Positions 48,222 through 59,075 of a stretch of DNA of 64,000 nucleotides are shown here, one piece after another. The stretch is from Guadua angustifolia (taxonomy: Eukaryota; Streptophyta; Magnoliopsida; Poales; Poaceae), in the NCBI GenBank assembly GCA_036346375.1, contig CM070517.1:13185161-13249160 (forward strand). Reading direction: 5' to 3'. The position numbers and the translations under genes were made by a program. The notes beneath the pieces are model-generated. The model was given only the letters and a program-made list of their open reading frames with translations, did no database searches and was not told the DNA's origin. Position 1 is the first letter of the stretch. Each line of letters starts with the position of its first letter.

Positions 48222-48224
48222 TTC

Positions 48225-48675
48225 CAAAATGCTATATCATGAAAAGGCAAACAATATGTTCTCTTAAATGAATAGCATTATGAATGAGTTGAAGCATGTA
48301 AAAAGAATGCTTAGGGTGCAGCCCAAGGAGTATAAGATGCTTGTGGTGCTCCTCACAAATGGAAACTAGAAGAAGTTGACACCTACTTCAATTAGCATTG
48401 AGTTTTATGAACTTAGTGCTAAGTACGAAGGGCTAGAAATTGAACATGAATCACTCGTTAACAAGCAATTCACCATGACCAATGTTAATAGGGGCATTAC
48501 TTGTGGTGTTAATCCTCATCCTATTGCTAATCAAGCAAGTAATCCACCCATCAAGATGAATAGCTCTACTTCTTTTGATGACTTGATTGTTATACCGTAC
48601 TCTTCCAAAGTAGATTCTACTGCTAATTGCAGTATTCCTTCTTGTGGTGTTACTCTTATGCCACTAACCTTATGA
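48225..48675 (+). pseudogene. Cp1 gag, 3' part
   Basis: Immediately after the C2 target duplication the frame continues the UBN2-type gag (KMLYHEKANNMF, stop, MNSIMNELKHV, about 48225-48300). A later frame from about 48376 to 48675 (SIEFYELSAKYEGLEIEHES, then LVNKQ) is the helical region found downstream in this kind of Copia gag. A stop near 48367 separates the parts. No zinc knuckle or protease follows; the sequence runs into an unrelated LTR. Confidence 0.75.
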
Positions 48676-48792
48676 ATGAAAATTTGGAGGTCAAAGCAAA
48701 GGTAGACAAACTCAATATGAGCTTGGAAAATGCATTCAAGGAAGTGCCACTGTTAATCAAATTCTTAGGGAGTAGGCCGATATAGATTGTTG

Positions 48793-49286
48793 TGTTGGAG
48801 TAGGATGCGATCGGCCGACAAGTATAAAAGATTGTTATGGGCAGGCGAAAACAACATAGAATCTAATCAAATACAGTACTTTTATTTTCCTATCAACTAG
48901 GAGTACATTCTGTAATTTAGAATCTCTTGTAACTTGAGTTGATCAATAAAGTTGCGTATTACTGATTGTTGATCATCTTCTGTTATGTCAATCAGGTTTG
49001 ATCTTTTTCTGATTTCGTTGTGCATTGCCTTCTTCGAAAAAGATTCACCTTTACCATCTAATTATCTCTAATTGTCTAATTATATTTATCGTCACCCCTT
49101 GATCTAATCGGCTTTCAACCGATTGGATCTAAGCCGATTGTTTTGTGAGATAGGCTTTGAGCATATTTTATATTTTATCTTACCGATTGCAGAATCAAAT
49201 TGGTTGGCACGCCTTGATCGACTAAACCCGGTGTTCGTCAAGTGTGTTGCGGCCAATCAACCCTCTTCATGTTTTTGGCACCAACA
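48793..49286 (+). repeat. L8: Copia-type LTR (494 bp) inside Cp1
   Basis: TGTTGGAG...CACCAACA ends, a TATAAAAG box at 48823-48830 and AATAAA near 48945. It lies exactly where Cp1 jumps from gag to RNase H. No 5-bp target duplication is visible (TGTTG on the left, GTACC on the right), so it may mark a recombination or deletion joint rather than a clean insertion. Confidence 0.7.
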
Positions 49287-49293
49287 GTACCCA

Positions 49294-49710
49294 AGGGAGG
49301 TGGATGGATAAGAGTAAGACCCAAGTTGAGGTTCATGAATATGATAATACCACTGAAGCGAAGTACATTGCCATGGGTAGTTATCATGCACAAATATTGT
49401 ATATGATGCAAACCCTTCTAGACTATATAGTTACCTTCAAAAGTATGCATTTATTGTGTGACAATGAGTGTTGAGTGAAAAAAAATCAAATAATCTGGTT
49501 CAACACTTGCATACAAAGCACATTAATATCCAGCATTATTTCTTTAGGGATCATATTGCAAAAGGTGACATTTTGCTAAGCCATCTCCAAACTGAGGATC
49601 AACTTGTGGATATTCTTGCTAAACCCTTGGATGAGATTCACTTTTCTATGTTGAGTAGTGAGTTAAATATCATAGATGGCTCAATGTTGCATAAGCATGC
49701 ATACTTGTAA
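49294..49710 (+). pseudogene. Cp1 RNase H C-terminal remnant
   Basis: Reads GRWMDKSKT, TTEAKYIAMGSYHAQILYM and HLLCDNEC, then after a stop and frame change VQHLHTKHINIQHYFFRDHI, AKGDILLSHLQTEDQLVDIL and AKPLDEIHFSML, with a stop at 49710. This is the conserved end of Copia pol (RNase H). The catalytic N-terminal part of RNase H and all upstream pol domains are missing. No polypurine tract or 3' LTR follows, so the element is also truncated on this side. Confidence 0.85.
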
Positions 49711-51629
49711 TATATTGCCTTGTGTAGATAATTGCTTTTCTTGCGTAGATGCTTGTAGTTGGGGATCTTGTTTGGGTTTTTTTTTTTTTAGATCAAATGG
49801 GATTAACACACCAAGGAGAGCATTATACCTCTCATATATTCTTTTACCCGAACTGTGCACATATTAAAAACCTTGCTGGTTGGCTTTCTTGAATCCACAT
49901 AGTAGCATAGAACTCACAATATCCACTCGCCAACTCATTGGAATCCTCTACAAGAGCTGTGACAGACTGGGAGTAGCATCAAACAGTCAACGGACATCCC
50001 TCCCTGAAGCATCGTCACTTACCTTCTTCCAGTTAATCCAATGATGCTTCTAATAAGCATGGCGAGCACCATGCACTCTGAAAAGATCACGATGCACTAG
50101 CATCCAGAATCTGTCATCTCGTATATCCTCTCTGTGAGCCAGAAACCATCTTGTCAAAGAGACCTTTCTAATCTTCCTGAGTTCTTTACCTTTCCTCTTC
50201 GACTAATCTATGGGCACTACGGCCGCTGGGCGCTGGCTCGTCAGACTTTGAAAATGGCTTCTCATAAGCCAGTGGAGGTGAAGGTGCACATGGAGGAGCA
50301 TGTGAATCTGACGATTGTCCACCACGTCTTATGCCTCTACAAGGAGTACTACCTCAAGTAGGTAACTGATAGCCCCGAGTCGGTGGTGTGCCACTGATGT
50401 CCTGTCCGACTTCCCTAATGTTCTGCCGTCCGGCTGGATCCCCGATCGTGACTGTCCTCATTTTCTACTCCTAAGGGGACTCTCTGATCATCAATGTCCC
50501 TGATCGGGATTGAACATTCCATGACCGAGGAGGTAAATGTGACCTTTTCTTTCCCTTGCCCTTCTCAATTGCAGTTGCTTTGCCCAAGATGACTATCAAA
50601 GAAGCACTAACAACAACTGAAAGCGCGGTCTCTGTCCTCAAACTCAATAAGTAATTGCCAAGCGACCGCCATTGGCAACTCGATCGATCAATCCAAGAAA
50701 ACAAGCAAACCCAAGCTCCAATTGCCACAGAAATCCAAATAACTGTCACTATCCATGATGATAACCTCAATTACCGCATCATCTATTGTATCTATATCGG
50801 TTAATCTACAGTGTCACAATCGAGGCCAAACAGAACTGATGGTGGTAGATTGTTTTCTTTTTCTACTGATTAATGTGGTAAAATCTAGTGCTTGAGAGCG
50901 AACATATTGGCTTTTTTCTATCATTTTGATAACATAATAGATATAATAATCCCTGTTTTTTTTATAAAGTGTTCAGTTATTCGATCCACCACCAACGGCA
51001 CAGAAAGAAACCAATATCTAATTTCCAACATGACATGAGCAAGATCTAAAAGCTGCATTCTAACATACTTTTAAATTTACTAATGGTTTATGGCTGACCG
51101 TTTGACAGATCCGACTAAAAGTAGAATCTTGAACGCTGCACTATTAAATATTCCCCTAACATCTTTTTTCAGATACTTTTTGTACTTTTATATTACTTTC
51201 ATGGACGGCTCTTTTTCCCCAGTCCATGAATTAACAATGATCCAGAAGAATAAAAAGGCACTTACTTTTGGAATTGAATCGATTCGATCGATTGGCCATT
51301 TTGACCAGCGAAAAGAAATATAAAATCCTATGTCCTACTTTTGGCCGCTCGAGTGCAAAGCGAAGAGTGATGAGGAACTTCTTATTACATCCACAGATGC
51401 AAAAGTGCCAATCTGGCAATCTGCTTTCAGGTAAGTCTTCAGTTTCTTAATATTTTCCGCGCAAACATTAGATCATCTACTGCATCGTAAGTTTTGGCCA
51501 TCAAATTAAACTCGATGCGATGGTATTTCTTGTAGCAAGAATAATGTAATAATTAATGTACAATGTGCAATGAAAAATCACAGTCATGTATTGCAAGCAA
51601 TAGACAAATCTACGGTCAGGCCCTATTTA
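49711..51629. other. Low-repeat DNA; no gene recognised
   Basis: Short frames at 50134-50361, 50471-50770 and 51090-51450 match nothing I recognise. Between 50540 and 50780 the plus strand reads partly protein-like (KMTIKEALTTTESAVSVLKL) after a CAATTGCAG acceptor-like site but meets stops. A strong donor-like CAGGTAAGT is at about 51428. This could be a decayed gene fragment or chance. Confidence 0.4.
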
Positions 51630-51862
51630 GGGTGTGTTTGGTATAGCTCCAACTCCATTAGATCCGTGGATCTGGTGGAGCTGGATATTCTTACCTCCAT
51701 CAGATCTATGGAGCTGGAGCTGTTGATACATTAAGAGTGTTTAGATGGATCATCTTTTTACATATTAGACTAAAAAATTAAACTTAATTCACTTTATTTT
51801 TGTCTACAAGTTTCAGATCTCAGGTGGAGCAGCTAGGATCTGGAGCTCTACCAAACAAGGTC
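51630..51862. mobile_element. Tourist/Harbinger-like MITE (233 bp), TSD TTA
   Basis: Ends GGGTGTGTTTGGTATAGCTCC and, complemented, GACCTTGTTTGGTAGAGCTCC: imperfect inverted repeats flanked by TTA (51627-51629 and 51863-51865). The interior contains GGAGCTGGAG and GGATCTGGTGGAGC motifs. No coding frame. Confidence 0.8.
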
Positions 51863-52451
51863 TTAGAATACAAGAATTTTGCACGAATTTACAACAACAT
51901 TGCTGAGATCAGTATATTTGATCCAAAAAATCTTGTTGAATTCCTTGTTCCAAACAGGGTCTCAATAATTTAAAAATTTGTTCCTTTGCTGGTTTGTTTT
52001 TAATTTCTCATGTCAGAAGAACTACTTAGTGCAACAATTAATGAAAAGTTTGAGCAACAAAGAGGCTATATTAAATATCCGGAAAATTAGCCAAAACTTT
52101 TCTGGTATGTAAAATTTGTTTAATTATGTATAGTCATGCAACTCAAATAATATACCTGTTAAACTACATGTGGTTGGCGGAGTAGCAAGATGTTTTGTAT
52201 GTTTGGTTTATGGGCATAGTTATAACTTAGCACCCTTTCCTCTCGCCCTTAACCTAATTGACGTACACTTATTTACTAGCAAAAATCTGTCGCAATTGTA
52301 GTGAACGATTTTACCAAGACAATAACTGTGGCTTGCCACAAAGCAACCAAACACCCAAACTCCTCACGTTGAGTTGAGATGCCCTATACTTTCCACCATT
52401 CTCTTGCTACTGCAACGTTTTCAGTCTTAAGAATCTTAAGACCACTTTTCT

Positions 52452-52452
<1 letters not shown>

Positions 52453-52486
<34 letters not shown>

Positions 52487-52490
52487 TCTA
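52453..52490. repeat. TAA microsatellite
   Basis: About twelve uninterrupted TAA units. Confidence 0.95.
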
Positions 52491-52663
52491 CACCATTTTC
52501 CTTTGCTATTACAACACCATTTTTTTCTGTCGAAACAATGCACAATTGCAGCATTGTTTTCCATCGTGTCCTAGCTTACACCGGATTCAGAGCACGGAAA
52601 ACTACTATATTCCAACCTCTAGTCCAGTCATACCTAAACTTATATAGGCCTAGTCGAGTCCTG

Positions 52664-52773
52664 CTATGTCCGTAATTTATATGATCCCTAATTTATCCTG
52701 AAGAGAAAACAACCGTCCTACTAAGTCCGTAATTTACATCATCCCTAATTTATCATGAAGAGAAAGCAACTGA
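52664..52773. repeat. Two-copy 57-bp tandem repeat
   Basis: Units begin CTATGTCCGTAATTTA (52664) and CTAAGTCCGTAATTTA (52721), and both contain ATCCCTAATTTATC and TGAAGAGAAA. Confidence 0.88.
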
Positions 52774-53089
52774 GGGTGCTAGGAACAAGAAAAGAGAGAA
52801 CATGGAAAAGCAGAACAAGAAACAAAGAAGAAAAGTTCGGCCCACGAAGAGCTTTCGGACATATTCTAAGCCCAGTCAGCAAGAAGAATTGATGAGCACA
52901 AGGCTACATGCTTTACATATACATTGCCAAGGAGTCATTGCAAGACATTGATTTATGTGTGTTTGGGCGGCACATGCACTACATATGCCTAATGTCCAAG
53001 CTTACCAGGTGTACACAACTCTGCTACAAAACACTATCAACGAGAAAAATGCAACCTCAATCTGCCCTGGGTGCTTTTTTAAGGGTACA

Positions 53090-53560
53090 CACTACAGAAA
53101 CCCGAACTTTTTTCGTCGGCCAAAAGCTGACAGAAAAAGGGGGTTTCCCGATGAAAATAACTATTTTCGTCGATTTCGTCGGCTTGTCGACGAAAATAGA
53201 TCGATGAAAATAACTCGACGAAAATACGGTTTATTTTCATCGGTCGCCGACGAAAATGAAATATTTTTGTCAGCTTGGCCTAGCCAACCAAAACAACAGG
53301 CCGACGGCTGGCAACTATTTTCGTCAGCCAGAGGCCGACGAAAATAAGCTGACATGGCACACATTTATTTTCGTCGGACAACCAGCCGATGAAAATAGTT
53401 GGTTGCTCCAATTATTATCGTCGGCCACCATGGCCGATGAAAATACTGGGAGTTACCAGCTACAAAACACCAACTATTTTCGTCGGCCACCATGGCTGAT
53501 GAAATTACTGGGAGTTACCAGCTGCAAGACTGGTTCCCCAATGCTTGTTTTGCAGGACCA
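53090..53560. repeat. C3 terminus and subterminal repeats
   Basis: ATTTTCGTCGGC and its complement GCCGACGAAAAT recur about ten times in both orientations after the CACTA end. Confidence 0.87.
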
Positions 53561-53790
53561 ATATGAAATTTTTACTCAATTTCACATACACCAACATATA
53601 TTATATAGAATAATCATAAATGCATCACATAATTCGAAAATCACATTAATATTCAATTCCAACATCCAAATCATATCACAAGTCGAACCATCACAAGTCC
53701 AAGTCCATCTTCAAGTATCACACCAACAAATGCAAGTCCAAGTATCACAACTCTAGTCGAAACAAAGCAACATCACATCCTTAAGTCTAA

Positions 53791-54222
53791 GGGCCTGTTT
53801 GGGGGAGCTGTGCTTCAGCTTTGCTTCAGCTTTGGACCAAAAGTTCCCCCAAACAGCATGGCTTCAAAGCAGCTGGAAAGCTAAGCCACAACAGAACCAC
53901 CCCTAAAAGCTGAAGCTGCTGAGGAGGAGCTTTTCAACTGTGGCTTCACTTGACCACCTCCTACCTCGGTCGCTCTGCCTTCTCAACCTTCACCACCCCA
54001 CCTTGCCGTCTTCACGTCACCTCCCCACTCGGACACCGCTGTACTTCGCTATGTTGTTACCTCTCCGCTAGGTTGGCCCCCCAAAAGCTACAAATTGCAA
54101 TGTGACCAGGTTGCTAAACAAAGATAACAAGAAAAGCCACACCGCCACTACTATATGCTTGCTACATTAACAAACCAAAAGCAGCAAATTTCATTTCAAC
54201 CGCAGCTCCCCCAAACAGGGCC
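53791..54222. mobile_element. Tourist-type MITE (432 bp), TSD TAA
   Basis: GGGCCTGTTTGGGGGAGCTG at the left and CAGCTCCCCCAAACAGGGCC at the right form near-perfect inverted repeats, flanked by TAA (53788-53790 and 54223-54225). Inserted in C3. No coding frame. Confidence 0.93.
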
Positions 54223-54299
54223 TAAGTCTCATCCAACTACACTATTCGATCCATCACAAGTCCATCTACAATCCTAACTCTTTGGGGTGTTTGAATTAT

Positions 54300-56450
54300 G
54301 GCTGCTACTTCCGAAGGCGAAGAAGCCGTTGACCTCTGCATTCGGAGAGGCCCCTGGAGCGTGCGTGGTCGAACCCTAAGGTACTAGCCCTGGTGGTGGA
54401 GGTGAAAACGGGCAGAACGACGGAGGAGGCTGAGAACCCTGTAGAGAAGAAGTTATGAAATTTCACGTTAGTCTAGAATTGCAAATAATTTTAAAAACCG
54501 AATTAACCTAAAGCAAATGTACCTGCGGTGCTTGCCCTAGAGGCGGATACCCATAGAATGGCGGAGGAGGCTGAAGCATAGGCAAGCCATGCTGAGGGCC
54601 CACAGTTGCGTAGAGTTGCTGCATATAGTCAAAGTGTTAGATCCGCAATATCAAAACTTAATCGTTTTGTTGAGATTTTGAGCTTTTACATGAAGAGCTC
54701 CCAGAAGTACACCTGCGTTTGCCTCAAGTGCACCATCTCCGCTTCGTACTTCGCTATCAACTCACACTGTTGGTGAGACTCCTCACGTTGTTGGCGAGCC
54801 TGCTCCTCGTACTCCGTGAACCTTGCATTATCCCTCGAAGAGCGAGCGTTGCCCTATGAGGACCCCAACACTCTTCCTTGGGACAGAGCGATGTCGGAGT
54901 CCACAACCCAGTTGAACATGGAGAACCTGCAGCACACATTTACGAAACCGAAGGCATTCATAAAAAGTGCAACTATTGATCATATCAGGATTTCTGACAA
55001 AACTCAAATAAGGGGGATGATCTCACATTCTATGTCTCTTGCCCCCACCGCTCTGGTATAACACCGAGACATCTAGCTCCTTGTTCATCCAGTCGTACTT
55101 CAGGCCGTGACGCCGAACTATTTCTTCCCCATATTGCTCTTACGTGCTAACATTATTGAAACAACAATTTCAAAACACAAATTTCATGAAAGTAGGTCGA
55201 ACAACTCACAATCCTCTAAGTCGCTGACTGGCTGCATAGCTATCCAGGTGACTTTGGATCGGCGCTCCGGTGTCCTCGAAGATAAACATCGAAGTAGCTC
55301 GAGGCAATGCCAGTTCAGCCTCCTGTAATCCAAAGTTAGCGACATGCATTCAAAAGCACACTAAACTAACACTAGATACTTACCATGCGCCTCGCTAAGT
55401 AGAGGTGTCCATCCGCGCCATACCGATGCAAAACTGGGTCACCTACTTCTCTGTTGCCTCGCTTCTTGTTCGACCTAGCAATAAAGTTAGCCAACACCAC
55501 ACAAGTACTTAAAAGCTTTCTGGCACTTCATCAACTAAGAGATGGACGCCTGAAGGTACTCATCCTCAAGCAGGTAGATCTTAGAGGCCCCGAGCTTTTT
55601 GGTCATCTTCGCCTTTCTCACCCTCTTGTAGTACGAGCACACCGCCTGGATGCGTGCATTGGACATCATGTCCTTCATCACCTTATGGGCCGCCGTGTTG
55701 AAGACTTTATTGGCCTTTTCGTGATTTACGGGGACATCCTCGTCCTCCAAGCGGTACCTCCCCTAAAAAAATAATCCTTGAGTTAGCGACATATCCCTAT
55801 AAATAAATGAACTGTAAAGAGGTAAGAAACTCACCCAGAAATCATGCTAGACCGCGTCAGCATAGGTGCCGTGACGTGCCTCAGGAGCCAACCTATAGTG
55901 CTCCCACTTTAGGGCCGCTTGCTACACCCCGTTGATGGTCACCAGGCCTGGGTAATGGTGGCAATAGAGGGCTCCCAAGACCGCGTTGACCTGCGAACGC
56001 TGGCGCCTACCCTCGCACGCCACGTCATCCCATTGCTTGCAATTCAAGAAATCAAATTGGTTAGATTCTTGATAAATTACTTTTTTGAAATGAGAAAACT
56101 AACTTCCCAATCCCATGTGGCCTGATCACTCTCCGTTGGTTAGCTTCAGCTCTAGGGGGGACGTTGTTGCATCCCCAGAACCTGGAAAATGCTAAAAATG
56201 AGAATCACAAGTCTATGCATACGAAAATTAACATTGATAACACGAATACCTAAATCTCTCTGAAGAAGGCACCCCAGCATCCTCCGGATCCTCATCATCA
56301 CCATCATTACCCCCCGACTCGTCCTCCTCCAACTCTGCTGCTACCTCCATCGCCGCTGTTGCTAAGTCCTTCGACTCGTCCAAGGAGGAGTCACAAGCAG
56401 AAGGCAGATACTCCTCGTTGTCCTCTCGTGCCTGCTCCATGCACCCTAGG
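54300..56450 (-). pseudogene. C3 Transposase_24-like (Ptta/En/Spm) gene remnant
   Basis: Minus strand. The first piece (about 56440-56250) is an acidic N-terminal region (SLDESKDLATAAMEVAAELE, then DGDDEDPEDAGVPSSERF). Next come exon-like pieces with ALKWEHYRLAPEARHGTYAD (about 55920-55860). The best-preserved block, 55750-55535, reads NHEKANKVFNTAAHKVMKDM followed by ARIQAVCSYYKRVRKAKMTK and LLEDEYLQ, matching the conserved core of plant Ptta/En/Spm transposase proteins. Later pieces (RHGLKYDWMNKEL, about 55110) follow the family order. Spacing suggests introns. Stops within some pieces indicate decay. These DNA-binding-type accessory proteins are distinct from the TNP2 catalytic protein, which is not seen. 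Confidence 0.75.
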
Positions 56451-56562
56451 AGCTGCTGCTGCCTCTCCCTGCTTTAGACAGTCCCTTGGAAGAGGCTGCC
56501 CTGACTTCTCGAGAAGTCCTGACCACTAGAACCCTTACTCTTCCCCTTACCCTTACTCGTGG

Positions 56563-57355
56563 TGTAACACCCCGGAGCTCAAATGCGCCACGGATGCTAT
56601 CAATACTCTAAACTCTTAATATCGGCTTAGAAACTAAGCCACCGAAATTTACAAAATTTCGGCATGACCTCTCTAGACAGTAGGACATCCACTCAGCAGA
56701 CAGAAAACAACTGCAGGTATGATATCATTCTAGCAGGTCCTTAGTTAATCAATCACACATCCAACAGAACTTAATAACTACACCACGACGAACGACATAT
56801 TACAACCATAATCCATACAACCCGGCTTTACAAATCAATTAAATGGTTTGATGCAAACGTGCTTGTGCTACTACTTCCCCCATGCATGCTGGTTTCAATG
56901 TATCTGCAACAACACAAGAAACAACCGTGAGTCGATGACTCAGCATAGTACACATGAGTAACAATTCCAATTTATCATAAGTAAAACAAGAGTTTGACCA
57001 TAAAAGCAAGGAAGACAAATGAAGCAACATCCGGACGATACGCTTTTATACTCATTTAAAGCAATAACTTGACTATACAAGAAAATTATCGCAATCAAAT
57101 CATCAATTTGATAATAAACCCATTCAACGCCAAAGAAGCATTACTTAACTCTAAGTCACAACGTCTCCCGACTCAACTACCCCTTTTCGCAACTCAAACC
57201 ATTTTCATCACTTGCATTTGAGTTCAAAACTCGACTTCACTCCACGATATTCATACAACATAATTATCAAGGCAAAGAAATGTGCTAATTCGTCAAATTC
57301 AATTCAATCTCCCCTTTTTGGGTTGAGTCCACGACTCAACCTTCAATTACCTTAA
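56563..57355 (-). repeat. G8: minus-strand G2-family LTR, partial
   Basis: The plus-strand start TGTAACACCCCGGAGC is the complement of the G2 LTR end (CTCCGGGGTGTTACA). The match runs back through the region equivalent to 10380-11777, without the MITE: its empty site is at about 56737-56745. Copia Cp2 interrupts it at 57356 and the rest lies outside the window. Confidence 0.87.
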
Positions 57356-59062
57356 TGAAGGATCGAGATGGCGAACAGAGGGGGTGTGAATGGTCGCAAA
57401 TAAATTTTCCCAAAAATACTCCAACCAAAATCTTGACAAGATCGCAAAAGAAAACCGGTGCTCCTCAAATTCAAAAACCATAAAAACGAACGACTAGACA
57501 ACTATGTGTATCCTAGCTTACATGGATGAGATCCATAAAATATGTGAGGATTTTTCAATCACAATCCTGGTTGTCAAGTGTCCAAATAAAGAGGAATCAA
57601 TTCAAATACTTCTTTTCTAAAAGAGGTCAAGCCAAGACACAAAAGTCTCTTTTAGAAAAGCAAAAGCAGATATTTCCAAAAGCTGTCTTTAAATTGAATA
57701 GGAGGTTGGTGGGTTTCTGCTGATTACAAAATTATGAGAAATTTTCTCCTATGAGCAGATGAGTCGTGAAGCTCTCTACTAAATTTCAGATCAAAAAGCC
57801 ATGTAGAAAAATCATCATAAATCTATGAACACAGACAGTCAGGAACTTCTAGCAGAAAATTTGGGGCTCGGTTTTCACCTCATGGCGCCCAAACGGTGCA
57901 ACAAGTGAACTCCAAAATTTTTCTACAGATGGATATGGGAGTCCCGCACAATCTCCAGTAATAATCATGTAAAAAGAATTTTTCTATATTGTTCTAAAAA
58001 TCAAATACTAACTGCTGCACGAAGAACAAGTTCTGGACAGAATCGAACTTGAAAGAAAAGATTATCTCAACTTAATCAAAGAGTGCAAAAGAGATGTAAA
58101 ATCATATGAACACACTCAAAACATCCAAGATCAGAATTTAGAAGGAGGGGAGGCAAATCCAAATTGCATGAATGTAAATTGCGGGAAAGTAAATGCGTAA
58201 TGTAAATACTGAATTTAAATTGCGTAAAGTAAAGACATAATGTAAATGCGGAATTTAAATTCACAATAATGTAAAGAAATTTCTTTGTATTTCTGGTGGG
58301 AAGGTTTACAAAGCCTCACTTCATGTGGGCAAAGCTCAAAGGAGCAACTCAAACCCTTCATGTGGGCAAAGCTCAAAGGAGTAACTCAAACCTTCAAGGG
58401 GAGGAGGCCACCCCTCCACCCCTATTTATACTACTCTTGGGCCACCTACCACCCTTGGATGAGTCCCTCAACCCTAGGACACTCAACTAAGGGCTAGGAT
58501 TAACCCACTCACACAGCCATGCAAGGGCTAACCCAAAACCCACACACATACCGGGTTTTCTTGCACGGTTTTCAAAGCATACTACCTAGACACGCTAACC
58601 TATCAACTAGACCGCAATCCGACGGCCCTCATTGATCCACGCGACATCTAGCTAGCATCATCTCCTTTCTTGTCTTCTTGGCTTGCCGGACTCCGCCTCC
58701 GATCATCTTCCGCGATCTCCCGACCGTCTGGACCTCCGACGCCTCACCTAGTCCCGGCCATCCTCCGCCTCACCATGACCTAGCACCGTCACCCTGCAAC
58801 CATCAAAGACAAGGAAAAACCTTTCACATAGCAATGCCCACAAATATTTTCAATGATTATCCAAATCATTAATCAATCATTAATTTCGCTCAATGGTCCA
58901 ATGCTACCGCCCCAAGCGGGTAGCCCTAGGAAAAGCAACCAACACTCAAATTGCTTCACATCGAAAATCCAATTCAAATCAAACTCAATTTCAAATCAAA
59001 TCAAGCTCAAATATCGTCAATTACTCATCACACACAAGGATAGACCTCCACATGGTCTTTCA
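57356..59062 (-). repeat. Cp2 3' LTR (1707 bp, minus strand)
   Basis: On the minus strand it starts TGAAAGACCATGTGG (59062) and ends GATCCTTCA (57356). The start is fixed by the polypurine tract. It contains a TATAAATAG box (minus strand, about 58421-58429), a 37-bp tandem duplication (58319-58392) and GTAAATGCG-type short repeats at 58150-58270. The right-hand end is inferred from the TG...CA pattern. Confidence 0.78.
58319..58392. repeat. 37-bp tandem duplication in the Cp2 LTR
   Basis: CTTCATGTGGGCAAAGCTC begins both units (58319 and 58356). One base differs (GAGCAACTC and GAGTAACTC). It lies just downstream of the TATA box in the element's orientation. Confidence 0.92.
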
Positions 59063-59075
59063 ATCTCCCCCTTGA
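59063..59075 (-). other. Cp2 polypurine tract
   Basis: ATCTCCCCCTTGA on the plus strand reads TCAAGGGGGAGAT on the minus strand, immediately before the LTR start. Confidence 0.85.

Larger units (their letters stand above)
32201..49710 (+). mobile_element. Cp1: Ty1/Copia element, heavily interrupted and deleted
   Basis: LTR pieces at 32201-32345 and 38436-38682, primer-binding site at 38685, gag in two parts (38735-39101 and 48225-48675), then a foreign LTR, then the C-terminal part of RNase H (49297-49710). Interrupted by C1 at its left, by G6 in the LTR, and by C2 in gag. Protease, integrase, RT and a 3' LTR are not found. Confidence 0.82.
51866..53089. other. Low-repeat DNA left of C3; no gene recognised
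   Basis: Contains a TAA microsatellite and a 57-bp tandem duplication. The Asn-rich frame at 52379-52675 is produced by the microsatellite. Nothing else is recognised. Confidence 0.5.
53090..56562 (-). mobile_element. C3: CACTA transposon, left end present, interrupted on the right
   Basis: The terminus CACTACAGAAACCCG at 53090 is followed by subterminal repeats and, on the minus strand, by a CACTA Transposase_24-like gene remnant. The other terminus is not in the window: a minus-strand G2-type LTR begins at 56563, so the rest of C3 should lie beyond that element. A Tourist MITE is nested at 53791-54222. Confidence 0.82.

Noticed and set aside
48793..49286. Clean solo LTR insertion
   Set aside because: The flanking five bases do not match, so I list it as an LTR at a recombination or deletion joint.
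52379..52675. Protein with a poly-Asn run
   Set aside because: The run is the TAA microsatellite, and the flanks have no recognisable similarity.
58150..58270. CRISPR-like array of short GTAAATGCG repeats
   Set aside because: Irregular spacing, no unique spacers, and plant LTR context. It is a degenerate simple repeat.
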